This document shows, piece by piece, positions 18,864 through 27,130 of a stretch of 64,000 nucleotides of DNA. Numbering within the stretch: the stretch's first letter is position 1; every line of letters starts with the position of its first letter. The stretch comes from an uncultured Psychrosphaera sp. (GTDB lineage Bacteria; Pseudomonadota; Gammaproteobacteria; Enterobacterales; Alteromonadaceae): assembly GCF_947500655.1 (NCBI RefSeq), contig NZ_CANMSK010000022.1, forward strand, positions 1-64,000, in the 5' to 3' direction. Under the pieces are notes generated by a model, which was given only the letters and a program-made list of their open reading frames with translations, was not told where the DNA came from and searched no databases. A program made the translations under genes and the position numbers.

Positions 18864-20015
18864 ATGAATAAATTGTGTATTAAGTCGGCTGTTATTTTAA
18901 TAACAGCCGCTTTGTTTTTCTGTGCTTCTATTCTAGCGAGCCCAATTAAAAACACAGAACAGGACAACAATAAAAGACTCAAACAAGTACAACTAAATAT
19001 TCAGCAGCAACGTGATGCGCTAAATAAACAGTTAGATCAAAAGTCGAATATTGAAGATTCTTTTAAAGCAGCTGAATTAAAAGTTGCTGAAATTGCCATT
19101 CAACTTACTCAAACTACCAACTCATTAAATGACTTGAACGGTAAAATAGCCAAACTAAAAAAAGAACAAAATAAACTAAAAAAAGAAAAAAAAGTTCAGC
19201 AAACATTACTGGCATCTATGGTTAAAAATGCTTATTTAAGTGGTAAGCATGATTACACCAAATTATTACTCAATCAGGATGATCCAGCCCAGTTAGAACG
19301 ATTAATTACTTACTACAAATCTGTTAATGAATCGCGAGTAAAGCAGTTAGACGATATACAACGAGTATTAACTAGATTAGCTGAAATAGACAAAGAATTA
19401 ACTAATCGTCAAATTGATCTTTTAGCACTGAAAAAACATCAAAATAATGAAAAGCAACAACTGGCTATTTCCCAAAAAGAAAGAAAAACAGCATTAAGAC
19501 ACCTTAATGAAAATATACAATCTGATAAAGAAAAATTAAAACAATTACAAGCCAACCAACAACAATTAAGCAATGCGATTGACTCAGCTCAAAGTAAAAT
19601 AGCCGTTGATCCAGCAAACCTTGTGGGGCTTTATAAATTAAAGAAAAAACTAACTTGGCCTACAAAAGGGAAATTAAAAAGTCGATTTGGCCAAAGACGT
19701 AATGGCGCACTTAAATGGAAAGGTGTTGTCATTTCAGGGTCATTAGGTAATAGAGTAAATAGTGTGGCAGAAGGCATTGTTCTATACGCTGACTGGTTAA
19801 GAGGATTTGGTTGGGTTACCGTAATAGACCACGGTAAAGGCTATATGAGCTTGTATGGACATAACCAAGCTTTATTAAAGTCTGCTGGGGATTATGTTGA
19901 ACCTAACGAACCAATTGCATTAGTAGGCCAAAGTGGTGGGCAAGCTGATGCTGGCCTATATTTTGAGATACGCTATCAAGGCAAAACGGTTAATCCTGCA
20001 CGCTGGTGTCGCTAA
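18864..20015 (+). CDS. envC: Murein hydrolase activator EnvC
   Basis: A 383-residue periplasmic protein that activates amidases AmiA/AmiB at the division septum under FtsEX control. I chose the ATG at 18864, which gives a normal signal peptide (MNKLCIK, a hydrophobic stretch, ASILAS); an ATG at 18816 would add 16 residues ahead of it. A long coiled coil covers about 25-245, and a LytM (peptidase M23) domain the last 110 residues. The LytM metal ligands are lost: the first His/Asp motif is replaced by KWKGVVISG and the HxH by LYFEIR, as in true EnvC activators. The ftsE and ftsX partners are also in this window. Confidence 0.93.
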   Translation: MNKLCIKSAVILITAALFFCASILASPIKNTEQDNNKRLKQVQLNIQQQRDALNKQLDQKSNIEDSFKAAELKVAEIAIQLTQTTNSLNDLNGKIAKLKKEQNKLKKEKKVQQTLLASMVKNAYLSGKHDYTKLLLNQDDPAQLERLITYYKSVNESRVKQLDDIQRVLTRLAEIDKELTNRQIDLLALKKHQNNEKQQLAISQKERKTALRHLNENIQSDKEKLKQLQANQQQLSNAIDSAQSKIAVDPANLVGLYKLKKKLTWPTKGKLKSRFGQRRNGALKWKGVVISGSLGNRVNSVAEGIVLYADWLRGFGWVTVIDHGKGYMSLYGHNQALLKSAGDYVEPNEPIALVGQSGGQADAGLYFEIRYQGKTVNPARWCR

Positions 20016-20048
20016 TAAACTGTTAATTAATTGATCTGTCAATAATGT

Positions 20049-20894
20049 ATGTATTATTTTAACCCAATAAAAATTAAGACAATTTTGCGTATAATAAAAA
20101 AAATCACACTAGTATTAACTTGCATATTATCAATAGGTTTTGCTAATGCAGCTAAAATTGCGATAGTAATTGATGATATTGGAAATAACCTTAGCGATAA
20201 TCAGCTACTTACTCTAGATGAAAATTTAACTTACGCTATTTTACCGCACACGCCATACAGCTTTATTTTTTCTAAAAAAGCAGCTGAACTTCAACGTGAT
20301 ATTTTGATCCATTTACCAATGCAAGCGACCACCCAAAATATCTTACTTGGCCCAGGCGCTCTTACACAGGGGATGTCTAAACGTCAGTATCAAAAAACGT
20401 TAATCGCAGCAATTGAAGATATTCCTTACGCAATTGGAATAAATAACCATATGGGGAGTTTGTTAACACGACTTGATAAGCCGATGCGATGGACTATGGA
20501 ACTATTGCAACAGCACAACATGTTCTTTTTAGACAGCAAAACAACGGTTTATAGTAAGGTTGAATCCATTGCTGATCAGTATGGTGTTAATGCATTACAT
20601 AGAAATATCTTTTTGGATAATGTTAAAAAGCCAAATGTTATGGATATTCAATTTAAGCGTTTGATTAACATAGCTCAAGAGTATGGCTCTGCCATTGCAA
20701 TTGCTCATCCGTATCCAGAAACATATGAGTTTTTACGAGATAACTTACCTTTGCTATCAAGCATGGGAATAGAACTAGTTCCGCTATCGCAACTATTACC
20801 AAGCTCCAAAATGTTTAACGATAGGATTATAGACAATGTTGCGGATGATTTTGTAAAAACAACCGCAACAAAAAATAACAACGATAGTGAATAG
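20049..20894 (+). CDS. Divergent polysaccharide deacetylase family protein (YibQ)
   Basis: A 281-residue exported protein with a signal peptide ending near ANAAK. The AIVIDDIGNN start, LPMQA, GINNHMGSLLT, FFLDSKTT and AIAHPYPET motifs are those of the DUF610 / YibQ branch of NodB-like deacetylases, retaining the Asp-Asp, His and final His positions. Its place after envC matches E. coli. Activity on peptidoglycan or another glycan is likely but unproven. It is convergent with the DUF2797 gene with only 20 bases between stops. Confidence 0.92.
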   Translation: MYYFNPIKIKTILRIIKKITLVLTCILSIGFANAAKIAIVIDDIGNNLSDNQLLTLDENLTYAILPHTPYSFIFSKKAAELQRDILIHLPMQATTQNILLGPGALTQGMSKRQYQKTLIAAIEDIPYAIGINNHMGSLLTRLDKPMRWTMELLQQHNMFFLDSKTTVYSKVESIADQYGVNALHRNIFLDNVKKPNVMDIQFKRLINIAQEYGSAIAIAHPYPETYEFLRDNLPLLSSMGIELVPLSQLLPSSKMFNDRIIDNVADDFVKTTATKNNNDSE

Positions 20895-20914
20895 ACTTAG
20901 CATCTTTATGGCGT

Positions 20915-21736
20915 TTAATACTCTGCACTGATCTCATAAGATGTGAATTTGCGAATATTAATAACGCCGGTATCAAATATCAAATACTGACCTTTAATTC
21001 CTTTTAAAACACCTGATACGCCAACTTCTTTATCAAAATTATATGAGCTGATTTTCACTGGGTATTTTAATACTGGAAATTCTATATTCACTACATCTTC
21101 ATCAAGAATTTCAATACAATCATCACCAAACTTAAGTTTAATTTCTGATAGACGTTCTGTAATTTGAGGAATTAACTCTTGCGCTTTTGCTTTTAAATCA
21201 ATCGACTCATTGCCACCTTTTAACATGGCGCGCCAGTTAGTTTTATCAGCTATAAACTCAGCTAAAGCCGTTTCAACTAAACCAGACTGATACCTAGTTT
21301 TTACTTTTATAATAGGTAAGGCTTGCGTTGCACCTTGATCTATCCAACGAGTAGGCACTTGAGTATGACGAGTGATACCTACTTTTAACCCCGATGTATT
21401 AGCCAAATAAACGTAATGCTCAATCATGCAGTTTTCTTCGCCCCATTGTGGCTCTCTGCAAGTACCTGCCTCATAGTGACATGTTTCAGGTTTCATAATA
21501 CACATATCGCAAGAAGCTAGCTTTCTCATGCATGGAAAGCAAAATCCCTGTGAAAAGCTTTTCTTGGTTTTTTTATGACAGTTTAAGCAACTGATGTTTC
21601 CAGTGTGCGTTAAAGTTAGAGGTTTGCCGATTAAGGCATTTAAAGGCAGTAGTTCATCGCCAATAGGTAATTTATATTCTACTTTTCCAGTTTCCATATC
21701 TAAAGAGGAAACCATTTTTTTTACAAACCCAATCAT
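20915..21736 (-). CDS. DUF2797 family protein with zinc-type cysteines
   Basis: A 273-residue cytoplasmic protein of unknown function. Near residues 48-95 are clustered cysteines (CLNCHKK, FCFPCMRKLASCDMC, CHYEAGTC) that probably bind zinc. Just after comes HYVYLANTSGLKVGIT followed by an arginine, which resembles the first strands of GIY-YIG nucleases (inference). No membrane segment or signal peptide. No clear ribosome binding site precedes the chosen ATG; the methionine at residue 8 is an alternative. The gene is monocistronic. Confidence 0.85.
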   Translation of the reverse strand: MIGFVKKMVSSLDMETGKVEYKLPIGDELLPLNALIGKPLTLTHTGNISCLNCHKKTKKSFSQGFCFPCMRKLASCDMCIMKPETCHYEAGTCREPQWGEENCMIEHYVYLANTSGLKVGITRHTQVPTRWIDQGATQALPIIKVKTRYQSGLVETALAEFIADKTNWRAMLKGGNESIDLKAKAQELIPQITERLSEIKLKFGDDCIEILDEDVVNIEFPVLKYPVKISSYNFDKEVGVSGVLKGIKGQYLIFDTGVINIRKFTSYEISAEY

Positions 21737-21883
21737 TTTTTATTCTTATTTTTATTTGCTGTTAATCACTATGTAATTTTAGCACAGGAAACATAATACT
21801 GTTGTTTAATAACTATTTAATTAACCAGATGAACAAGCATCCAAAACCCCAATTTATATAATCACATAAATATTTTGGGCATA

Positions 21884-21911
21884 AAAAAACCAGTCAATTG
21901 ACTGGTTTTTA
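21884..21911 (-). terminator. Intrinsic terminator of rpoH
   Basis: AAACCAGTCAATTGACTGGTTT is a perfect palindrome; on the minus strand it ends in a run of seven T. It lies 17 bases downstream of the rpoH stop. Confidence 0.9.
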
Positions 21912-21927
21912 AAAAGGATGTTATTAC

Positions 21928-22794
21928 TTAAGCAGCTAATAGCCCTTGAATTTTCTTCATTGCATTTTTCTCTAATTGACGAACTCGTTCAGCCGAAACA
22001 CTGTACTTATCTGCAAGTTCTTGCAATGTTGATTTGTTGTTATCGTTTAACCAACGGCTATGCAATATATCTTGGCTACGATCATCTAATGTTTTAATAG
22101 CAGAGAACAAACGTTTATTTGTATGCTCTTCCCACTCTTTATTCGCAACATTTTCTGCAACATCTGAGTTATCACGCTCTAAATATAACGAAGGTGAATA
22201 TGCTGGCGTTTCAGAATCATCGTCATCATTATTCATGTCAAATGCCATGTCGTAATTACTCATGCGAGATTCCATTTCCAATACTTCTTTTTTGGAAACC
22301 CCTAACGTCTCAGCAACCGTTGCAACTTCATCATTACTAAACCAACCTAAACGCTTTTTAGATTTGCGTAAGTTAAAGAACAATTTACGTTGTGCTTTAG
22401 TTGTTGCTACTTTTACTATGCGCCAGTTTTTAAGTACAAATTCATGTATCTCAGCTTTAATCCAATGAACCGCAAATGATACTAAACGTACACCTACTTC
22501 AGGATTAAAACGTTTTACCGCTTTCATTAGGCCAATGTTCCCTTCCTGGATTAAATCCGCTTGAGGTAAACCGTAACCCGAATAACTTCTTGCTATGTGC
22601 ACAACAAAACGCAAATGCGACATAATCAATTGCTTTGCTGCGGCTAAATTTTCATTTTCATATAAGTCAAAAGCCAGTTCGCGCTCTTGATCTGCAGTTA
22701 ACATACTGATGCTGGTAACAGAAGACACGTAAGCTTCAATGCTACCGCTATGAGGTGTTACCGATAAATTCAAAGATTGACTTAATTTCGACAT
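21928..22794 (-). CDS. rpoH: Heat-shock sigma factor sigma32 (RpoH)
   Basis: A 288-residue sigma factor that directs RNA polymerase to chaperone and protease promoters. Region 2 ([34 protein letters not shown]), the RpoH box QRKLFFNLR that mediates chaperone-controlled degradation, and region 4 ([19 protein letters not shown]) are all present. The start is the ATG at 22794: AGGAG lies nine bases upstream, while a TTG at 22800 is too close to it. The gene follows ftsX in the E. coli order but after a gap of about 400 bases. A perfect CIRCE operator lies 35 bases before the ATG, which points to repression by HrcA, something absent from E. coli rpoH. Confidence 0.97.
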   Translation of the reverse strand: MSKLSQSLNLSVTPHSGSIEAYVSSVTSISMLTADQERELAFDLYENENLAAAKQLIMSHLRFVVHIARSYSGYGLPQADLIQEGNIGLMKAVKRFNPEVGVRLVSFAVHWIKAEIHEFVLKNWRIVKVATTKAQRKLFFNLRKSKKRLGWFSNDEVATVAETLGVSKKEVLEMESRMSNYDMAFDMNNDDDDSETPAYSPSLYLERDNSDVAENVANKEWEEHTNKRLFSAIKTLDDRSQDILHSRWLNDNNKSTLQELADKYSVSAERVRQLEKNAMKKIQGLLAA

Positions 22795-22828
22795 GATCAA
22801 TCACTCCTTTTAATAAGTTGAGATGATA

Positions 22829-22855
22829 TTAGCACTCTCAAAGCTAGAGTGCTAA
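22829..22855 (-). promoter_or_regulatory. CIRCE operator (HrcA binding site) upstream of rpoH
   Basis: TTAGCACTC and GAGTGCTAA are separated by exactly nine bases, a complete match to the CIRCE consensus bound by the repressor HrcA. It lies 35 bases upstream of the rpoH ATG, either in the 5-prime leader or overlapping the promoter. CIRCE normally controls groESL and dnaK; HrcA itself is not in this window. Confidence 0.93.
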
Positions 22856-23209
22856 TTTTATTTTTATGCTGTATAGATCTTTTAGTTCTATCTCTTAATT
22901 TGCTTAGTTTGTTTACTTATTTACCTATAAGTACTGTTAACTGAGACTAGCCAAACATTTATTAGTTCAAAGTATATTTACTAATTAAATCAGATAATTA
23001 GAATAAAAAATCAATATTATTAAATAAGAAATGGGAATTTACAACTGTGGAGGATTTAATGTATTAAACATAAATATTGGAGGAAATAAAAAAGGAACTA
23101 ATAAAGTAAAAATATTTTTTAAACTGAGAGTAAATATTAAATAAGGGGAAATTTTCGCTCATACTTATCACATTGCGTATCTAAATATGAGCTTAGACGT
23201 TGGCGCGGA
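22856..23209. other. Gene-free region between ftsX and rpoH
   Basis: This very AT-rich stretch of about 350 bases has no convincing reading frame. It must contain the rpoH promoter or promoters, as in E. coli where several overlap here, but I could not single out a clear sigma70, sigmaE or sigma32 match. Two GGAGGA-like segments near 23050 and 23080 (plus strand) lead to no open frame. Confidence 0.5.
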
Positions 23210-24196
23210 TTAATCTAAGTCAGGTTCAATTTCTTTTACATGACGGTGCACCGACCAAAATGCGCCAGTAAAACCTAAACCTGAAGCTATTAACATTAAG
23301 GCACCAAATTCTCCAAATGTTAAACCTTCGATATGGAAGTCTGCCATATATAAACCGGATATTTCACCAATAGCAGACTGCATCCACCAAATGACAAAGG
23401 TAACAATCAAAAAGGCAACAAGTCCGCCCATAAGGCCATACCAAATTCCAGTGTAAACAAAAGGTCTTTGAATAAAACTTTCCGTTGCACCAACAAGCTT
23501 CATCACTTCTATTTCTTCTTTACGTGAAATAATGGAGAGTCGGATGGTATTACCGATAATAAGAACCACTGAAATCATAAGTAATAAAGCCACTGTGATC
23601 ACAGCTTCTTCTAACATATTGATAATCGCGTTTAATCTGGCTAGCCAATCGATGTCTAATTTACCAAAATCTATCTCTCGTTCTTTTTCTAATTTAGCTA
23701 ATAACGCTTTGGCTGGATCCGCTTGTTTATGAAATTTAGTTGGAGTGACAATAAAAGATGCAGGTAAAGGATTAGATTCTAAATAATCTAACGCTTCGCC
23801 GAATCCTGACAAAGACTTAAATTCGGCAACCGCATCGTCTTTACTGATATATCTTAATTGATCAATTTCATCGTAACTACGAAGCCGACGTATCGCACTT
23901 GAGATTTGTTGCTCAGATAAACCATCGTTTAAAAACAAACTGATCTCTGACGCACTATCCCATTCCAGATTTATAGATTGAACGTTTTTAACAATAATAT
24001 GTAAGGTAGCGGGTAACGTTAAACTTAAGCCCATTACACCTATTGTCATTGCGGATGCAAGTGGTGTACGCCAAATCTCACCAATACTAGTAATTATTTG
24101 ACGTAAATTATGGATCCAAAAGTACATAAACTTTTGTAATGGATTAACTGACTTTGAGCTAGCTCCAGATGAATCTTTAGAAAATAAAATACTCAT
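23210..24196 (-). CDS. ftsX: Cell division protein FtsX
   Basis: A 328-residue inner-membrane permease-like protein that, with FtsE, couples ATP hydrolysis to EnvC and septal amidase activation. An N-terminal cytoplasmic part, a first membrane helix near residue 50, a periplasmic loop that binds EnvC (about 75-190), and three further helices near 195-225, 245-270 and 290-310 match the FtsX topology. Its ATG overlaps the ftsE stop by four bases, so the two are translationally coupled. Confidence 0.97.
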   Translation of the reverse strand: MSILFSKDSSGASSKSVNPLQKFMYFWIHNLRQIITSIGEIWRTPLASAMTIGVMGLSLTLPATLHIIVKNVQSINLEWDSASEISLFLNDGLSEQQISSAIRRLRSYDEIDQLRYISKDDAVAEFKSLSGFGEALDYLESNPLPASFIVTPTKFHKQADPAKALLAKLEKEREIDFGKLDIDWLARLNAIINMLEEAVITVALLLMISVVLIIGNTIRLSIISRKEEIEVMKLVGATESFIQRPFVYTGIWYGLMGGLVAFLIVTFVIWWMQSAIGEISGLYMADFHIEGLTFGEFGALMLIASGLGFTGAFWSVHRHVKEIEPDLD

Positions 24197-24900
24197 AAAA
24201 AGATCCCCCCTTTGCTTGATGAGTCATCATCGACGGCTAAACCATCATTGATCATACGACCATCTTTTAAGGTTAAACTGCGGTTTTTCATTCTAGCGAT
24301 TAAACCTAAGTCATGGGTTGCGATTAATACCGACACACCTACATCATTAAATTGTTCAAACACATTAATTATCTCTTTCGATAATTCAGGATCCAAATTA
24401 CCGGTTGGTTCATCCGCTAATAGCAAAGGTGGCTTGTTAACTACGGCTCTGGCAATACCAACACGTTGTTGCTCACCACCAGACAAATATTTAGGCAGCA
24501 ACCTGACTTTGCTTAACAGGCCAACTTTATCTAATGCAGCATGCACTCGTTTGGTTATTTCACCTTGAGTGTAAGTCCCTTCAATGACCAAAGGCAAAGC
24601 TACATTATCAAATACACTGTGCTCTTGTAATAAACGATGGCTTTGGAAGATCATGCCGATATCTCGACGAGCAAAAGGAACTTGTTTAGCAGAAATTTGA
24701 TTCAAATTTTTACCATTGATGAATACATTACCGATAGAAGGTCTTTCTATCATGCTGATCAATTTCAGTAATGTACTTTTTCCTGCGCCAGAATGGCCAG
24801 TTAAAAATGCCATCTCACCTTTTTCTAGGTGAAATGAGACTCTTTCCAGAGCCCGGAAGCCACCAGGATAAGTCTTACTTACCTGCTCAAACTTGATCAT
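24193..24900 (-). CDS. ftsE: Cell division ATP-binding protein FtsE
   Basis: A 235-residue ABC ATPase partner of FtsX. Walker A GHSGAGKST, the signature LSGGEQQRV, Walker B LLLADEPTGNLD and the switch histidine (ATHDLG) are intact. It lies in the ftsY-ftsE-ftsX order of E. coli and overlaps ftsX. Confidence 0.98.
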   Translation of the reverse strand: MIKFEQVSKTYPGGFRALERVSFHLEKGEMAFLTGHSGAGKSTLLKLISMIERPSIGNVFINGKNLNQISAKQVPFARRDIGMIFQSHRLLQEHSVFDNVALPLVIEGTYTQGEITKRVHAALDKVGLLSKVRLLPKYLSGGEQQRVGIARAVVNKPPLLLADEPTGNLDPELSKEIINVFEQFNDVGVSVLIATHDLGLIARMKNRSLTLKDGRMINDGLAVDDDSSSKGGIFL

Positions 24901-24967
24901 TAACGCGTTCCAAATTAAAAATGGTATTGATGTTATTTTTATAGATTAACTCATGCAGCTAATAGAG

Positions 24968-24992
24968 AAAAGCCAGAAGTTACATTTCTGAC
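24968..24992 (-). terminator. Possible terminator between ftsY and ftsE
   Basis: On the minus strand GTCAGAA and TTCTGGC form a seven-pair stem (one G-U) followed by TTTTCT. It could reduce read-through from ftsY into ftsE. The stem is short. Confidence 0.4.
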
Positions 24993-25028
24993 TTTGCTGT
25001 GATTTTAATCCTAGCCTGCTAATAGATT

Positions 25029-26258
25029 TTATTCAGAAAACAAAGCATCAATAAATGCTTCATGTTCAAATATTCTTAAATCTTCAACGCCTTCGCCTAC
25101 ACCAATATAGCGAATAGGAATACCAAACTGTTCAGCCAGTGCGAATATAACGCCGCCCTTCGCTGTGCCATCTAATTTAGTTATCGACAGTCCTGTTAAT
25201 CCAACAGCTTGATTAAATATCTTAGTTTGGCTAATGGCATTTTGCCCCGTTGTCGCGTCGATCGTTAGCATAATTTCGTGTGGTACAGCAGGGTCAAACT
25301 TTTTAAGTACACGAACTATCTTCTCTAGCTCTTGCATTAAGTTATCTTTATTTTGTAAACGCCCTGCGGTATCTGCAATTAAAACATCGGCCTTTCTGGC
25401 TTTAGCCGCTTGGTAAGCATCAAAAATAACCGACGCGCTGTCTGCGCCTGTATGTTGAGCAATAACTGGGACTTGATTACGTTCCCCCCACACTTGTAAT
25501 TGTTCAACAGCTGCAGCTCTGAACGTATCACCAGCGGCTAACATTACTGACTTTCCTTGCTGTTGAAATTGCTTTGCCATTTTGCCAATTGTTGTTGTTT
25601 TACCAACACCATTAACGCCAACCATTAAAATAACAAAAGGCCCGTCGTCAGACTTTGCTATTAAAGGCTGATCTGACTTTTTAAGAATATCGCTCATTTC
25701 AGACTTTAATAACCCGTAAAGTGCGTCGGCATTTTTTAAGTCTTTTTTATCTGCATGTTCAGTTAATCGGTCAATTAACTTAACGGTTGTATCCATGCCA
25801 ACGTCAGCCATTAACAAATGGGTTTCAAGTTCTTCATATAATTCATCGTCAATCTCTTTGCCTTTAAACAAAGAAATAAATCCGCCACCTATTTGTTGGC
25901 GAGTTCTTGATAATCCATTTTTTAGGCGTTTAAAAAAGCCCGCTTTCTCAGCGTCTGCCGTTTCAGGTGTTTCTGTTTCAGGTGTTTCTGTTTCAGGTGT
26001 TTCTGTTTCAGGTGTTTCTGTTTCTGTTTCTGTTTCTGTTTCTGTTTCTGTTTCTGTTTCTGTTTCTGTTTCTGTTTCTGTTTCTGTTTCTGTAGGCGAG
26101 TTTATTTCATTAGCCTCATCCAACAAGACACTTGATGATCCAAGTTCTGATGCAGTAACTTCCAACTCTTCTGAAGTTAAATTCTCAGATTCAGTAGTGG
26201 GAGCACTTTCTGATTTATCTTTTTTTAACCACGAAAATAAACCTGACTTCTTTGACAT
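25029..26258 (-). CDS. ftsY: Signal recognition particle receptor FtsY
   Basis: A 409-residue SRP receptor GTPase that docks ribosome-SRP complexes at the inner membrane. An acidic N-terminal A region (about 1-108) is followed by the NG domain (about 110-409) with GVNGVGKTTTIGKMA, DTFRAAAVEQL, DTAGR and TKLDGTAKGG motifs. The A region contains an unusual run of Thr-Glu dipeptides and four Pro-Glu-Thr-Glu-Thr type units, encoded by a DNA microsatellite (25961-26092). AAAGG precedes the ATG. It is divergent from rsmD, as in E. coli. Confidence 0.97.
   Translation of the reverse strand: MSKKSGLFSWLKKDKSESAPTTESENLTSEELEVTASELGSSSVLLDEANEINSPTETETETETETETETETETETETETETPETETPETETPETETPETADAEKAGFFKRLKNGLSRTRQQIGGGFISLFKGKEIDDELYEELETHLLMADVGMDTTVKLIDRLTEHADKKDLKNADALYGLLKSEMSDILKKSDQPLIAKSDDGPFVILMVGVNGVGKTTTIGKMAKQFQQQGKSVMLAAGDTFRAAAVEQLQVWGERNQVPVIAQHTGADSASVIFDAYQAAKARKADVLIADTAGRLQNKDNLMQELEKIVRVLKKFDPAVPHEIMLTIDATTGQNAISQTKIFNQAVGLTGLSITKLDGTAKGGVIFALAEQFGIPIRYIGVGEGVEDLRIFEHEAFIDALFSE
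25961..26092 (-). repeat. Compound microsatellite inside ftsY
   Basis: On the plus strand there are four 15-base units (TTTCAGGTGTTTCTG) followed by twelve 6-base units (TTTCTG), with no interruption. Both unit lengths are multiples of three, so slippage changes the length of the Thr-Glu tract in FtsY without a frameshift. Confidence 0.97.
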
Positions 26259-26418
26259 GAAATAAACCTTTAAAATACATAAATTGCACGGGATAATACG
26301 TAATCCTAATCCGCCGTATGTTAACCTAATTTTCGTGATTAATTAACCATTGAACGATCAAATATATTGAGCACGTTAATATCTTTACCTAAAGACATGC
26401 ATAATAAAGGGCATAATT

Positions 26419-27042
26419 GTGAAATCATCATCCAAGTCTCAAAACAGAAATAAATCAAGCAATAAGTCTAGTTCCCAGTTAGGTGAGATACGTATAATTG
26501 GTGGTCAGTGGCGTGGTCGAAAATTAAAAGTGCAAAACAAGGAAGGATTAAGGCCAACCACAGACAGATTAAAAGAAACTGTATTTAATTGGTTAATGAT
26601 GGATGTACGCCAAGCCAACGTTTTAGATTGTTTTGCAGGAGCTGGTTCACTCGGATTTGAAGCTGCCTCTCGTGGTGCAAATTCTGTTACTTGTATCGAA
26701 AAAAACAAAACGGCTGCAAATCAATTAAAAGATAATGCTCAATTATTGAAAGCAGGTGATCAACTTAGAGTTATTCAAGCTGACTTTTTTATTGCAATCA
26801 AAACTTTTAACACACCATTTGACTTAGTATTTATCGACCCGCCATTTCATAAAGGCATGGTGCAAACCTGTTTGCAGGGCTTGCTGGACAATAATCTAAT
26901 TGTGTCAGGTAGCTTAATCTATTTAGAACAAGAGGTAATTGACCGTTACCAGTTAATGGACTCGGATTTTTCTGAGCTATTTAGTCTTAAAAAAGAAAAA
27001 ATTGCAGGACAAGTGAGCGCCCAATTATTTGAGTTAATCTAA
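26419..27042 (+). CDS. rsmD: 16S rRNA (guanine(966)-N(2))-methyltransferase
   Basis: A 207-residue SAM-dependent enzyme that methylates G966 of 16S rRNA. The IIGGQWRGRKL start, RPTTDRLKETVFNWL, DCFAGAGSLGFEA (SAM loop) and FIDPPF (catalytic) motifs are clear. The start is GTG at 26419, preceded by AAAGGG. It is divergent from ftsY. Confidence 0.96.
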   Translation: MKSSSKSQNRNKSSNKSSSQLGEIRIIGGQWRGRKLKVQNKEGLRPTTDRLKETVFNWLMMDVRQANVLDCFAGAGSLGFEAASRGANSVTCIEKNKTAANQLKDNAQLLKAGDQLRVIQADFFIAIKTFNTPFDLVFIDPPFHKGMVQTCLQGLLDNNLIVSGSLIYLEQEVIDRYQLMDSDFSELFSLKKEKIAGQVSAQLFELI

Positions 27043-27130
27043 AATATTAATTCTTTCCAGTTAAAACTAAAAGCCGTGATCTAACATAGTAAACCACGCT
27101 CTTTTATAACGGTGCAATATTTTCTGGGTT

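Noticed and set aside
25961..26092. The repeat array as a CRISPR
   Set aside because: Units of 6 and 15 bases are contiguous with no unique spacers.
25795..26265. 156-residue plus-strand frame with Ser-Val repeats opposite ftsY
   Set aside because: It is the antisense reading of the ftsY microsatellite, and ftsY is certain.
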